From Xanthobacter autotrophicus Py2 (lineage in GTDB: Bacteria; Pseudomonadota; Alphaproteobacteria; Rhizobiales; Xanthobacteraceae), in contig CP000781.1 of the NCBI GenBank assembly GCA_000017645.1, forward strand, positions 2,086,001-2,150,000: a stretch of DNA of 64,000 nt, in the 5' to 3' direction. The position numbers and the translations under genes are program-made. The stretch's first letter is position 1. Every line of letters starts with the position of its first letter. Of this stretch, positions 29,717-39,369 are shown piece after piece. The notes beneath the pieces were generated by a model. It was not told the DNA's origin. It did not search any database and saw only the letters and a program-made list of their open reading frames with translations.

Positions 29717-31615
29717 ATGGCCCCGACCAACCGCACTCCCGGAAAGGCGCCGAAGGAAGCCCCCGCCGAGCCCTTCAAGCGGGCGGTGGCGGGCTGCTTC
29801 AAGGCCATCGCCGGCGTCTCCGAGTTCGAGGTGACCTTCGCCTCGGAGCGGCCGGCGCTGGCGCCTGACCGGGTCCGCCTGCCCGAGCCGCCCCGCCGCT
29901 TCACCCTGCAGGATGCGGCCATCGTGCGCGGCCATGCGGACAGCCTCGCCCTGCGCCGGGCGTGCCACGACCCCAAGGTCCATCGCAAGATGCTGCCCCA
30001 GGGCGAGGTCGCACGCGCCGTGTTCGAGGCGGTGGAGCAGGCCCGGGTGGAGGCCATCGGCGGCATCCGCATGCCGGGGGTGAAGCGCAACCTCGCGGCC
30101 ATGCTGCAGGACCGCTACCACCGCGGCAGCTTCGCCGACATCACCGAGCGCTCGGAAGCGCCCATCGAGGACGCCATCGCCCTCCTGGTGCGCGAGCGCC
30201 TCACCGGCGAGCCGCCGCCGCCGGACGCGCGCAAGATCGTGGAGCTGTGGCGCTCCTATATCGAGGACCGCGGCTCCGCCGACCTCGCCCGCCTGTCCGA
30301 CAGCATCGAGAACCAGAAGCGCTTCGGCGAGATCGCCCGCGACCTGCTCGCCTCCCTGGACATGGGCGAGGAGAGCGGCCTCGACACCGAGCAGGAGCCC
30401 GACGATTCCGACGCCGAGGGCGGCTCGCAGGAGGAGGGTGGCGAGAGCGGCGACGCCAAGGAGGACGAGAGCCAGCAGGGCGCTACCGAAGTCGAGGCCG
30501 AACTGTCCGAGGAGGACATGCCCGACAGCGCCGCCGAAAGCGATGCCGCCCCGCCCGCCGAGGCGCCGGACGGCACCGAATTGGGCGACAGCGAGGAGCC
30601 GGCCGAGCCCTGGCAGCCGCGCCCGCCCGTCACCCACGACAATCGCGGGCCGGAATACCACGCCTTCACCACCAAGTTCGATGAGGAGACCACGGCGGAG
30701 GACCTGTGCGACCCCGAGGAGCTGACGCGGCTGCGGTCCTATCTGGACAAGCAGCTCGCCCATCTCCAGGGCGTGGTGGCGCGCCTCGCCAACCGCTTGC
30801 AGCGGCGCCTGATGGCCCAGCAGAACCGGGCCTGGGAGTTCGACCTGGAAGAGGGCGTGCTCGATCCGGCGCGGCTTGCCCGCGTCATCATGGATCCCAC
30901 CGCCGCCCTGTCCTTCAAGCGCGAGCGCGACACCGACTTCCGCGACACGGTGGTGACGCTGCTCATCGACAATTCCGGCTCCATGCGCGGCCGGCCCATC
31001 ACGGTGGCCGCCACCTGCGCCGACATCCTCGCCCGCACGCTGGAGCGCTGTGGGGTGAAGGTGGAGGTGCTGGGCTTCACCACCAAGGCGTGGAAGGGCG
31101 GCCAATCCCGCGAGGGGTGGCTTGCCGCCGGCAAGCCGGTGGGTCCCGGCCGGCTGAACGACCTGCGCCATATCATCTACAAGGCGGCCGACGCCCCATG
31201 GCGGCGGGCCCGGCGCAACCTCGGCCTGATGATGCGCGAGGGCCTGCTGAAGGAGAATATCGACGGCGAGGCGCTGGACTGGGCGCACAAGCGCCTGCTG
31301 GCCCGCACCGAATCCCGCCGCATCCTGATGATGATCTCCGACGGCGCGCCGGTGGACGACAGCACCCTCTCCGTGAATGCCGGCAACTATCTGGAGCGCC
31401 ACCTGCGGCACATCATCTCCGAGATCGAGACCCGCTCGCCGGTGGAGCTGATCGCCATCGGCATCGGCCATGACGTGACGCGCTATTATCGCCGCGCCGT
31501 CACCATCGTGGATGCCGAGGAACTGGGCGGGGTGATGACCGAGAAGCTGGCCGAGCTGTTCGAGGACGAACCGAGGGCCGCCCCCAAGGCCGCGGCGCGC
31601 GGTCGGCTTCATTGA
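29717..31615 (+). CDS. cobT: Aerobic cobaltochelatase subunit CobT
   Basis: A 632-residue partner of CobS. Residues about 215-300 form a strongly acidic linker, as is usual, and the C-terminal VWA domain carries the MIDAS motif DNSGS (about 417-421) within [14 protein letters not shown]. Start ATG 29717 is preferred over a TTG at 29702. Its TGA overlaps the TTG start of the next gene. Confidence 0.94.
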   Translation: MAPTNRTPGKAPKEAPAEPFKRAVAGCFKAIAGVSEFEVTFASERPALAPDRVRLPEPPRRFTLQDAAIVRGHADSLALRRACHDPKVHRKMLPQGEVARAVFEAVEQARVEAIGGIRMPGVKRNLAAMLQDRYHRGSFADITERSEAPIEDAIALLVRERLTGEPPPPDARKIVELWRSYIEDRGSADLARLSDSIENQKRFGEIARDLLASLDMGEESGLDTEQEPDDSDAEGGSQEEGGESGDAKEDESQQGATEVEAELSEEDMPDSAAESDAAPPAEAPDGTELGDSEEPAEPWQPRPPVTHDNRGPEYHAFTTKFDEETTAEDLCDPEELTRLRSYLDKQLAHLQGVVARLANRLQRRLMAQQNRAWEFDLEEGVLDPARLARVIMDPTAALSFKRERDTDFRDTVVTLLIDNSGSMRGRPITVAATCADILARTLERCGVKVEVLGFTTKAWKGGQSREGWLAAGKPVGPGRLNDLRHIIYKAADAPWRRARRNLGLMMREGLLKENIDGEALDWAHKRLLARTESRRILMMISDGAPVDDSTLSVNAGNYLERHLRHIISEIETRSPVELIAIGIGHDVTRYYRRAVTIVDAEELGGVMTEKLAELFEDEPRAAPKAAARGRLH

Positions 31616-32637
31616 GGCGGCGCACCCGCTTCGCTTTCGGTTTCGCGGCGGCGGGGCTGGGCCTCGCCGCCGTGATCGCGGTGGCTACGTCCGCGCTCCT
31701 GGCCAAGCCGCTGGCGCTGCCGGTGACGCCGGAGGCGATCACGGTCGCCGCCCGGCCCATCGCCAGCTTCCGCTCGGGCGAGGACAAGAGTCGGTTCGGC
31801 GCCCTCGATTTCCGCGGCGGGCTGGTGCTGTCGTCCGATTTTGCCGGGTTTGGCGGCATTTCCGGCTTTTCGCTGGGGCCCGACGATCGCTTCATCGCCG
31901 TCACCGACGCCGGCCTGTTCCTCTCCGGCCGGCTCGACACCGACGGTGACCGCCCCACCGGCCTGTCCGACGTTCAGGCCGCCGCGCTGCTGGACGGGCA
32001 GGGCCGGGTGCAGGCCAGCCGTGGACGCGGCGACGTGGAGGCGGTGACGGTGGCGCCCGACGCCGTCTATGTGGCCATGGAGACCATCAACGAGATCTGG
32101 CGCTATCCGCGCGATCCCCTGGGCCAGAAGGGCACGCAGGTGCCGGCTCCCGCCATTCGCGGCCTGCGCATGAATCTCGGCGTGGAAAGCCTCGCCTATG
32201 TTCCGACCGGGGCGCTGAAGGGCACGCTGATCGCCATCGGCGAGCAGGGCGCCGACAAGGCCGCGGACCTTCCCGGCTTCCTCATCGGCGGACCGAAGCC
32301 CGGCACCTTCATCGTGGCGAAGAGTGGTCCGTTCAGCGCCACCGATCTCGCGCTCGGCTCCGAGGGCGAGATGTATCTGCTGGAGCGCCATTTCTCGCCC
32401 CTCACGGGCGTGAAGATGCAGATCCGCCGCTTTGCCCTCGCCGACGTGCAGCCGGGCGCGCGGCTGGAAGGCGAGGTGCTGGGCACCTTCGACATGAGCT
32501 TCGATATCGACAACATGGAAGGCCTCGCGGTGACCCGCAACGCCGCCGGCGAGACCCTGCTGACCCTGGTGTCCGACGACAATTTCAGCATGCTCCAGCG
32601 CACCATCCTGCTGCGTTTCGCCGTGGTCCGGGACTAA
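31612..32637 (+). CDS. Exported esterase-like-activity-of-phytase family protein
   Basis: A 341-residue protein starting with TTG inside the cobT stop (TTGA overlap). An N-terminal hydrophobic segment (about residues 8-31) is a signal peptide or anchor. The rest matches the phytase-like beta-propeller family: [54 protein letters not shown] with acidic metal-binding loops. Members are secreted and often lie after cobT in Hyphomicrobiales; their substrate is not established. Confidence 0.8.
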   Translation: MRRRTRFAFGFAAAGLGLAAVIAVATSALLAKPLALPVTPEAITVAARPIASFRSGEDKSRFGALDFRGGLVLSSDFAGFGGISGFSLGPDDRFIAVTDAGLFLSGRLDTDGDRPTGLSDVQAAALLDGQGRVQASRGRGDVEAVTVAPDAVYVAMETINEIWRYPRDPLGQKGTQVPAPAIRGLRMNLGVESLAYVPTGALKGTLIAIGEQGADKAADLPGFLIGGPKPGTFIVAKSGPFSATDLALGSEGEMYLLERHFSPLTGVKMQIRRFALADVQPGARLEGEVLGTFDMSFDIDNMEGLAVTRNAAGETLLTLVSDDNFSMLQRTILLRFAVVRD

Positions 32638-32953
32638 GGCGGCCCGGTCCCGAAACGGGACGGTGGAGCTGCGTCCGGGGAACCAGCCGGGAACGAAAGG
32701 CGCGCGAATCGCGGCGCGGTGCGCAAACCGCCTTTGTTCCTTCTGTCCCGTTCCGGCACGGCTTTCGCCACCTTGCCGTCCAACGGCGGAACACATGAGG
32801 AACGGAGCCGGACCGAATCGGCTGCGGCCAGCAGATCTCGTTCGGTTCCGTGGCGGCCCGTCTGTTCCCGCCTGCGGTCCCGGCTCCCTTGCCGGGCCGG
32901 GCGCCCCATGCCCATATGCGCCCGGCCCCAAGGGCCAAGCGAAAGGGCGTACC
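32638..32953. other. Intergenic region before the SPFH gene, with a dispersed 55-bp element
   Basis: The 316 bp contain no convincing gene. At 32811-32831 it holds GACCGAATCGGCTGCGGCCA, 20 of 21 bases identical to 50794-50814, and the similarity extends loosely over about 55 bp. AAAGGGCGTACC precedes the SPFH start; no clear Shine-Dalgarno or promoter is recognised. Confidence 0.55.
32795..32850. repeat. Copy A of a 55-bp dispersed element
   Basis: Aligns with 50780-50835. Shared blocks are GAGG(G)AACGxAGC, GACCGAATCGGYTGCGGCCA and TCGxGGTTCG/TTCGGTTCC. Both copies are intergenic. Confidence 0.5.
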
Positions 32954-33958
32954 ATGCTGCTGACCGGACCGAACGTGTTCGTGCTCGTCCTGCTCGTGCT
33001 CGCAGTGGCGGTGGTCTTCTCCGGGGTGAAGACGGTGCCGCAGGGCTACCAGTACACGGTGGAGCGCTTCCGCCGGTACACCAAGACGCTGCAGCCGGGC
33101 CTCAACCTCATCGTCCCGTTCATCGACCGCATCGGCAACAAGGTGAACGTGATGGAGCAGGTGCTCCCGGTGCCGACCCAGGAGGTCATCACCAAGGACA
33201 ACGCCACCGTGGCGGTGGACGGGGTCGCCTTCTACCAGGTGTTCGACGCGGCGCGCGCGTCCTACGAGGTGGCCCGGCTCGACACCGCCATCCTGGCCCT
33301 GACCATGACCAATATCCGCACCGTCATGGGCTCCATGGACCTCGACCAGCTGCTCTCCCACCGCGACGAGATCAACGTGCGCCTGCTGCGGGTGGTGGAT
33401 GCCGCCGCCTCGCCCTGGGGCATCAAGATCACCCGCGTGGAGATCAAGGACATCGTGCCGCCGGCGGACCTCGTCAACGCCATGGGCCGGCAGATGAAGG
33501 CGGAGCGCGAGAAGCGCGCCATCATCCTGGAGGCCGAGGGCCAGCGCCAGTCCGAGATCCTGAAGGCGGAGGGCCAGAAGCAGGGCCAGATCCTCCAGGC
33601 CGAGGGCCGGCGCGAGGCCGCCTTCCGCGACGCCGAGGCGCGGGAGCGCCTGGCCGAGGCCGACGCCAAGGCCACCCAGATGCTCTCCGCCGCGGTGGAG
33701 AGCGGCGATCCGGCGGCGCTGAACTATTACATCGCCGAGAAATACGTGAAGGCGTTCGAGGCCATGGGTACCGCGCCCAACCAGAAGGTGGTGCTGGTGC
33801 CCTATGAGGGCACGGCGCTCCTGGGCTCGCTCACCGGCATAGGCGAGATCGCCCGCGCGGCGTTCGGCGGCGAGGGGCCGGCGGGTCCCCGTCCGCCCGT
33901 TCCCGGCAGCCGGCGGCCCACCGGGCCCGCGACGGTGCCGCCCCCGAGCCACGGCTGA
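32954..33958 (+). CDS. SPFH/band 7 membrane protein (QmcA/stomatin type)
   Basis: A 334-residue membrane-anchored protein. One N-terminal transmembrane segment (about residues 6-23) is followed by an SPFH domain (VPQGYQYTVERFRRYTKTL, VDGVAFYQVFDAARASYEV) and a long Ala/Glu/Gln-rich coiled coil (about 185-240), then a Pro-rich tail. Such proteins form cage-like microdomains and often surround FtsH protease. The adjacent NfeD-type gene, 8 bp downstream, is the standard partner. Confidence 0.9.
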   Translation: MLLTGPNVFVLVLLVLAVAVVFSGVKTVPQGYQYTVERFRRYTKTLQPGLNLIVPFIDRIGNKVNVMEQVLPVPTQEVITKDNATVAVDGVAFYQVFDAARASYEVARLDTAILALTMTNIRTVMGSMDLDQLLSHRDEINVRLLRVVDAAASPWGIKITRVEIKDIVPPADLVNAMGRQMKAEREKRAIILEAEGQRQSEILKAEGQKQGQILQAEGRREAAFRDAEARERLAEADAKATQMLSAAVESGDPAALNYYIAEKYVKAFEAMGTAPNQKVVLVPYEGTALLGSLTGIGEIARAAFGGEGPAGPRPPVPGSRRPTGPATVPPPSHG

Positions 33959-33966
33959 GGCGCGCC

Positions 33967-34419
33967 ATGCTCGCCGATCTCGGACCTCTTCTGGGACCCT
34001 GGGCCTGGTTCATCCTGGGCGGGGTGCTGCTGGTGGCGGAGATCGCCGCGCCGGGCGCCTTCCTGCTCTGGCTGGGCCTCGCGGCGCTCGTCACCGGCGC
34101 CCTGTCCTATGTGGTGGGCCTCACCTGGCAGAGCGAAGTGCTGGCGTTCGCGGCGCTGGCGGTGATCGCGGTGCTTATCGGCCGCAGGATCAGCCCGGCG
34201 CCGGGGCGCGCCTCGGACAGGCCGTTCCTCAACCGGCGGTCGGAAGGCTTCGTCGGGCGGGTGTTCACGCTGGACGAGCCCATCCTCGGCGGCGTCGGCC
34301 GGGTGCGGATCGACGACACGGTCTGGCGCATCGAAGGACCGGACCTTGCCGCCGGCCGGGACGTGAAGGTGATCGCGGCCGATGGCGCCACCCTGAAGGT
34401 GGAAGCGGTGGAGGGCTGA
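33967..34419 (+). CDS. NfeD-family membrane protein
   Basis: A 150-residue protein with three hydrophobic helices (about residues 10-85) and a C-terminal OB-fold (about 90-148: FVGRVFTLDEPILGGVGRVR). NfeD proteins act with the SPFH protein encoded just upstream. This is the short, protease-less class. Confidence 0.9.
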   Translation: MLADLGPLLGPWAWFILGGVLLVAEIAAPGAFLLWLGLAALVTGALSYVVGLTWQSEVLAFAALAVIAVLIGRRISPAPGRASDRPFLNRRSEGFVGRVFTLDEPILGGVGRVRIDDTVWRIEGPDLAAGRDVKVIAADGATLKVEAVEG

Positions 34420-34567
34420 GCGGCCTTCTGGAACGTCAAAGCGGCGCTGCCGCGCTGACCCCGTCATGGCCGGGCTTGTTGCGACCATCATGGCCGACAT
34501 CATGGCCGAACCGCTTGCGACGCCGGACGAAACTCCTGCCCGGCCGCGCCGGCCAGCCCCAGCAGCC

Positions 34568-37168
34568 TCAGTTCAGCCCGCGCAGCAGGCGATCGAGATA
34601 GTCGAGTTCGAGCTGCGGACGGGTCGGCTCCTCAAGGCGCCGGCGCAGTTCCTCCAGCACGCGGCGGGCGCGCTGGGCGTCCACCTCGTCGGGCACCTTC
34701 ACCGAGAAGTCGTCGCCATAATCCTGGCTGCGTAGCGGCCGGCCCATGGGGTCGGTGCGCTGGGCGGCTTCCTCGCCGGGGCCGCCGGGACCCTGGCCGT
34801 CCTGGTTGCCACGCTGGCCCTCGGCCATGGCCTGCGCGCCCTGGCGCAGGGCCTGGAGCGCCCGGCCCTCGGCGTCGAGGGCGCCCTGGCCTTCGCCACG
34901 GCCCAGAGCCTCCTCGGCCTCGCGCATGGCGTCGCCCGCGCGGCCCAAAGCATCGCCGGCCCGGTCCATGGCCTCGTTGCCTTCGCCGTTCTGGCCCTGC
35001 TGGCCGGGGCCGCCCTGCTGTCCTTGCTGGCTCTGCTGCATGCGGCGCATCTCGTCCAGCATGCGGCCGAGGCGGCGGCGCAGCTCCTGCTGGTTCTGCT
35101 GGAGGTCGCCGAAGTCGTTCTCCCCCTGCTGACCTTGCTGCCCCTGCTGGCCGCGCTGTCCCTGTTGCCCCTGCTGTCCGTTCTGCTGGCCCTGCCGGTT
35201 CTGGCGCCAGGTGCGGTCGCGCAGGCGCTGCTGCTCCTGGATCATCTTGCCCAGCTCGTTCTGCTGCTGGTTCTGGCGCCCGGCCTGCTGGCGGCCGCCG
35301 GGCTTCATGTTCTCCATCATGGCCTGCATCTCGTCGAGCAGGGCCTTGGCCGCGTCGCGATTGCCGGAGCGGGCGAGATTCTCGATGCGGTCCAGCATGC
35401 GCTGGAGATCCTGCGGGCGCACGATACGGGTGTTGGGATCGAGCGGGCGCGCATCGGTGTTGCCGTCGCGCTGCGCCTGCTCGGCGAGCTGGCGCATCAT
35501 CTTGTCCATGGCGGCGCGCAGGTCCTGGGTGAGGCGCTTGATCTCCTCCTCGCTGGCGCCACGCTCCAGCGCCTCGCGCAGGGCCTCCTGCGCGGCTTTC
35601 AGCTCGCGCTCGGCCTCGGAGAGGGTGCCGTCCTCGATCAGCACCGCCACTTCCCACAGATAGTCCACCAGCGCGCGCAGATCGTCGTCGTTGCGGGCGG
35701 TCTTGGCCCGGGCGAGGGCGGTGGTGAGGCCGAGATATTCGCCTGCCGCCGGGGTGAACTGCTCGGGGGCGGTGGTGAGGGCATTGAGCACCGCCACCAG
35801 CCGCCGCCGGTTGGCGGGATCGAAGGCAAGGCGCCGCCGCTCGTCGATGAGGGCGCGGGCGAGCGGCTTGGAGAAGCTGCGCGCGGGCAGGCGCACGGTC
35901 TTGGTCTCGCTCACCCCTTCGTTGCCCGCCTCGTCGCGGGCCTTGAGGGTCACGCTCACCCGGGCGCCGGCCCAGGGATGGGCGATGAGGTCCTTGGAGG
36001 TCTGCGCCGCGCCGCTCTTGCCGCCCGCGGGCAGGGACAGCTTGAAGTCGGGCGCCGGCACCAGCGGCTGCGCCAGCTTGGGAGGTGTCGCGCCGGGCCG
36101 CGGGAACAAGGGCGGCTCGGGCGGCAGCGGGGTGAATACCGCTTCGGCCTCTTTCACCCCGTAGTCGTCCTCCATGCGGTAGGCCAGCACGAGGGCGTTG
36201 CGCGGCCCGGCCTGAGGGTCCTTGGCGAAGGCTATGGAGGGGGCGAGGTCCGGCAATGCCTTGAAATGCCACATGAGGCGGCGCTGGTCGGGACCGAGGA
36301 AGGTCACGTCCGCATCGGTCTTGATCACATAGCGCCGCTCGCCGCTGGCGGCGGGGGCATCGCCCTCGGGCTTCACTTCCGAGACGCCGCCTTCCAGCTT
36401 GAGGGAGGCGGCATCGATGCCGGCGCCGCGCACCACCAGCACGCTGCCCGTGGGCACCTGCAGCGCCGCGGCGTTCAGGGATGAGGGATCATCCGAGCGC
36501 AGGCCCGGCAGCACCACGGGCGGGCGGCCGGTATAGCCGGGCGGATCGACCCAGGCATCCAGGCGATAGGGCGTGGGCGGGATCACGGCCTTCCAGTCGA
36601 AGGCGGCGCCGATGCGCGACAGGTGCGCGCCGGGCGCCATGAAGAAGGTCGCGAAGAGGCCCAGCACTGCCAGCGCCCGCACCGCGCGGGGATCGAGCCG
36701 GGCAAGGCCGGGTTCCGGCGGGCCGGCGCGCAGGGTGCGGGCGGCGGCCAGCGCCCGGGCGAGATGGGCGCGCCACAAGGCGGCGCCGACGGGATCGTCG
36801 GGCTTGGTGGCGAGACTGTCGGAAATGGCGGTGGCGGGCCGGTGGGCCAGCGCGCTCCTGCGGTCGAGGCGGGCGACGCCGTCCTCCTCGCTGGGCCAGC
36901 GCAGGGTCAGGAGCGGGCGGGCGGCGAGCACCAGCAGGATGGCGAAGGCGACGACACCGGCGATGCGCACCGCCACCGGAACTGACAGCCACAGGCCGGC
37001 GAAGGACAGGGCGAGGAAGGCGCTGATCACGATGCCCACGCGCGCGAGGCCCGGCCAGGCGCGTTCCCAGAACAGGGCAAGGCGAGCGCGGCTGACGGCG
37101 CGGGCCAGAAGGAAGCGCGCGTCACCTTCCGGCGTGCGCGGGAGCTTTCCGTCGCGAGGTGCGCTCAC
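34568..37168 (-). CDS. TIGR02302/DUF4175-family membrane protein
   Basis: An 866-residue protein, typical of the large alphaproteobacterial TIGR02302 family. Two or three hydrophobic segments near the N terminus (about residues 40-95) and one near 170 anchor a long domain with beta-rich repeats (about 190-430) and a helical region. Residues about 634-728 are extremely Gln/Gly-rich (runs of QQGQQGQ), followed by an Ala/Glu-rich helix and a conserved C terminus (LELDYLDRLLRGLN). The GTG start at 37168 has AAGAAGGGAGAG upstream and beats a TTG at 37213. Function unknown; an envelope role is suggested by topology. Confidence 0.82.
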   Translation of the reverse strand: MSAPRDGKLPRTPEGDARFLLARAVSRARLALFWERAWPGLARVGIVISAFLALSFAGLWLSVPVAVRIAGVVAFAILLVLAARPLLTLRWPSEEDGVARLDRRSALAHRPATAISDSLATKPDDPVGAALWRAHLARALAAARTLRAGPPEPGLARLDPRAVRALAVLGLFATFFMAPGAHLSRIGAAFDWKAVIPPTPYRLDAWVDPPGYTGRPPVVLPGLRSDDPSSLNAAALQVPTGSVLVVRGAGIDAASLKLEGGVSEVKPEGDAPAASGERRYVIKTDADVTFLGPDQRRLMWHFKALPDLAPSIAFAKDPQAGPRNALVLAYRMEDDYGVKEAEAVFTPLPPEPPLFPRPGATPPKLAQPLVPAPDFKLSLPAGGKSGAAQTSKDLIAHPWAGARVSVTLKARDEAGNEGVSETKTVRLPARSFSKPLARALIDERRRLAFDPANRRRLVAVLNALTTAPEQFTPAAGEYLGLTTALARAKTARNDDDLRALVDYLWEVAVLIEDGTLSEAERELKAAQEALREALERGASEEEIKRLTQDLRAAMDKMMRQLAEQAQRDGNTDARPLDPNTRIVRPQDLQRMLDRIENLARSGNRDAAKALLDEMQAMMENMKPGGRQQAGRQNQQQNELGKMIQEQQRLRDRTWRQNRQGQQNGQQGQQGQRGQQGQQGQQGENDFGDLQQNQQELRRRLGRMLDEMRRMQQSQQGQQGGPGQQGQNGEGNEAMDRAGDALGRAGDAMREAEEALGRGEGQGALDAEGRALQALRQGAQAMAEGQRGNQDGQGPGGPGEEAAQRTDPMGRPLRSQDYGDDFSVKVPDEVDAQRARRVLEELRRRLEEPTRPQLELDYLDRLLRGLN

Positions 37169-37309
37169 ACTCTCTCCCTTCTTCCCGCCGGCGGCCGGAC
37201 GCGGCACACGCAAAGCCAGCTTAAAAGCAGCCTAGCATGGCGCAAGGAGCGGGCCAGCGCACGCCCTTCGCGTCGGCTTCACAACTGGGTCATGCGCTGC
37301 AACATGGCG

Positions 37310-38104
37310 CTATGGACGCTTCGCGCCAGGTATTTTGGCGTCCCATTCCACCGCATCCGCCGCGCGGCCGATCTCGTCCGGTGAAAGGCCCAGCGACGAA
37401 AGCGTCTCGCAGATATGCGGCGGCAAAGGGGCGCTGGCCGCAACCGCCGGGCCGTTGGCCTTAAGCGGCACCACGATACGGCGGGAATGCAGGTGCAGCG
37501 TCGGCCCGCCCGGCAGGCGGGAGGCGCCGCCATAGATGGCATCGCCGAAGATGGGGTGGCCGAGGTTGGACAGATGCGCCCGCAGCTGGTGGGTGCGGCC
37601 GGTGACCGGGCTGAGGGCCATCACGGCGAAGCCGCCGGCGCGGTGGAGCACGCGGTAGTCGGTGATCGCCTCCTGCGCGCCGGGTGTGCCCTTGGGCACC
37701 GCCTGCATCCACCAGCCGCGATGGGGCGAGCGCTTGGCCAGAGGCTGGTCGATGCGGCCGGCATCCTCCGCCGGCGAACCCTGGGTCACCGCCAAATAGG
37801 TCTTGCCCACGCTCCCGTTGGCAAACAGCTTCCCCAGCAATGCCAGAGCCTTGGCGTGGCGTCCCAGCACCAGGCAGCCGGAGGTGTCCTTGTCGAGCCG
37901 GTGGGCCAGCTCCGGCGCGCGGGGCAGGCCGAAGCGCAGGGCGTCGAGATGGTCGGCCAGCGTCTCCCCGCCCTTGGGGCCGGCATGGACCGGCAGGCCG
38001 TGGGGCTTGTCGATGATCAACATCATGCCGTCGCGGTAAAGCACCGGCAGGTCGGGGGCGGGCTCAGGCGGACGGGGTGATGCCGTGGGCGCGGAAGGCG
38101 TCAT
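37310..38104 (-). CDS. RluA-family RNA pseudouridine synthase
   Basis: A 264-residue enzyme. [20 protein letters not shown] contains the catalytic Asp of the HRLDxxTSG motif (about residue 72), followed by GKTYLA and [12 protein letters not shown]. There is no S4 domain, as in RluA/RluC short forms. The target uridine (23S rRNA or tRNA) cannot be told. ATG 38104 gives a 41-bp overlap with the macrodomain gene upstream. Confidence 0.9.
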   Translation of the reverse strand: MTPSAPTASPRPPEPAPDLPVLYRDGMMLIIDKPHGLPVHAGPKGGETLADHLDALRFGLPRAPELAHRLDKDTSGCLVLGRHAKALALLGKLFANGSVGKTYLAVTQGSPAEDAGRIDQPLAKRSPHRGWWMQAVPKGTPGAQEAITDYRVLHRAGGFAVMALSPVTGRTHQLRAHLSNLGHPIFGDAIYGGASRLPGGPTLHLHSRRIVVPLKANGPAVAASAPLPPHICETLSSLGLSPDEIGRAADAVEWDAKIPGAKRP

Positions 38105-38645
38105 GATGAAGGTCGGCGGCCTCTTGCGAAAAGCAGCAGAACACCACGCGGGTGACACTGCCGGGTGCCCCAAGATGGGCCAGCACGGTGCCGACCGCCA
38201 GTGGCGCGGCGCGATCGGCTGGAAATCCATAGATGCCGGTGGAGATCGCAGGGAAGGCGATGGAGGCAAGCCCGGCCCCATCCGCGAGCTTCAGGCTCTC
38301 GCGGTAGCAGGAGCCTAGAAGCCCCTCCTCGCCCGCGCCGCCGCCGTGCCATACCGGACCTACGGTGTGGATCACATGGGCCGCCGGCAGGCGAAAGCCC
38401 GGCGTCAGGCGAGCCTCGCCCGTGGGGCAGCCGCCGAGGGTACGGCAATAGGCGAGAAGCTCAGGCCCCGCCGCCCGGTGGATCGCTCCATCCACCCCGC
38501 CACCGCCGAGCAGGCTGGAATTGGCCGCGTTGACGATGGCATCGAGGGCGAGGCGGGTGATGTCGCCCACCACGATGTCGAGCCGCGCCTGCCGGGGGCC
38601 GGCAACCGCACCGGACGCGATGCGGAATTCGGGGGGCTGGGCCAT
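38064..38645 (-). CDS. Macrodomain protein, probable O-acetyl-ADP-ribose deacetylase
   Basis: A 193-residue single macrodomain. [20 protein letters not shown] (about residues 38-57) is the catalytic and ADP-ribose-binding loop of the MacroD/YmdB class, and [13 protein letters not shown] (about 128-140) the second loop. It removes acetyl or ADP-ribose from O-acetyl-ADP-ribose or proteins. It overlaps the pseudouridine synthase gene by 41 bp. No DarT toxin or sirtuin gene is adjacent. Confidence 0.9.
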   Translation of the reverse strand: MAQPPEFRIASGAVAGPRQARLDIVVGDITRLALDAIVNAANSSLLGGGGVDGAIHRAAGPELLAYCRTLGGCPTGEARLTPGFRLPAAHVIHTVGPVWHGGGAGEEGLLGSCYRESLKLADGAGLASIAFPAISTGIYGFPADRAAPLAVGTVLAHLGAPGSVTRVVFCCFSQEAADLHHDAFRAHGITPSA

Positions 38646-38768
38646 GGCAAGGTCCCTCCGGGGCGGGCTGTTCCGGCATTACAGGTCCGCGATCACATGG
38701 GCGTCAACATCGTCGTATCTCCACGTTTTCTGAATATGCCGGCGGTCCCGTACAGAAGGACCAGCATC

Positions 38769-39293
38769 ATGGCACATACGCGCAAGAACGAACGGCGGCT
38801 CCTGACCGGCGACGAAATGGAGTTCGTTGAGAAGGCCCGTCACCCGGTGCTGGGAGCACTTTCCGATGACGATCTGCACCACCTTGTCGGCTATCTCAGC
38901 GATCGCCGTGCGCGGGCGCTCACCATCGCCAACAACCAGCGACGGGCGTTGCGCGGCAAGGGCGGCAGGGGCGAGGTGACGTTCGAGAAGGCGGATTCCG
39001 GCAACCGCCAGAAGGCCGCCGTGCTCACCGACGCCCTCACCCGCGCCCGGCGCGAGGCGAGCCGCCGGGCCACCGAGGTGGCGCGCGACGAGCTGATGGC
39101 CAATGCCCAGCGCGCTCTGGAGCTGAAGCGCGATTCCAAGCGCGCCAAGCGCCCGGCCAACCTGCCCCGTCCCAACCAGGGCATGCGCGCCAAGGCCCGG
39201 ACCCGCGTCGATCCCATCGGCTCTGTGGGCGAGGCCGGCCGGGTCACCAAGTTCGTGGCGGTGGCGCAGGCCAAGAAGGATTCGCGCGGCTGA
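38769..39293 (+). CDS. Conserved basic protein of unknown function
   Basis: A 174-residue protein starting MAHTRKNERRLLTGDEMEFV with AGAAGGACC upstream. The N-terminal ~55 residues look like a short helical domain (LSDDDLHHLVGYLSDRRARA), the middle is helical, and the C-terminal half is rich in Lys/Arg (RDSKRAKRPANLPRPNQGMR). No cysteines and no signal peptide. I do not recognise a named family; the charge suggests nucleic-acid or ribosome contact. A clear terminator follows it. Confidence 0.7.
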   Translation: MAHTRKNERRLLTGDEMEFVEKARHPVLGALSDDDLHHLVGYLSDRRARALTIANNQRRALRGKGGRGEVTFEKADSGNRQKAAVLTDALTRARREASRRATEVARDELMANAQRALELKRDSKRAKRPANLPRPNQGMRAKARTRVDPIGSVGEAGRVTKFVAVAQAKKDSRG

Positions 39294-39321
39294 GCCTTGC
39301 GGAAAACCAGGTCTTGAGTGG

Positions 39322-39345
39322 GGGCAGGCCATCGGCCTGCCCTTT
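39322..39345 (+). terminator. Rho-independent terminator after the basic protein gene
   Basis: GGGCAGGCC and GGCCTGCCC form a perfect 9-bp stem with an ATC loop, followed by TTT. It lies between convergent genes and may serve the patatin gene as well. Confidence 0.65.
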
Positions 39346-39369
39346 CACGTTTGTGTCAGATGGTCCCGG

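Noticed and set aside
28607..31612. A 1001-codon minus-strand frame opposite cobS-cobT
   Set aside because: Composition is that of an antisense shadow; cobS and cobT on the other strand are unmistakable.
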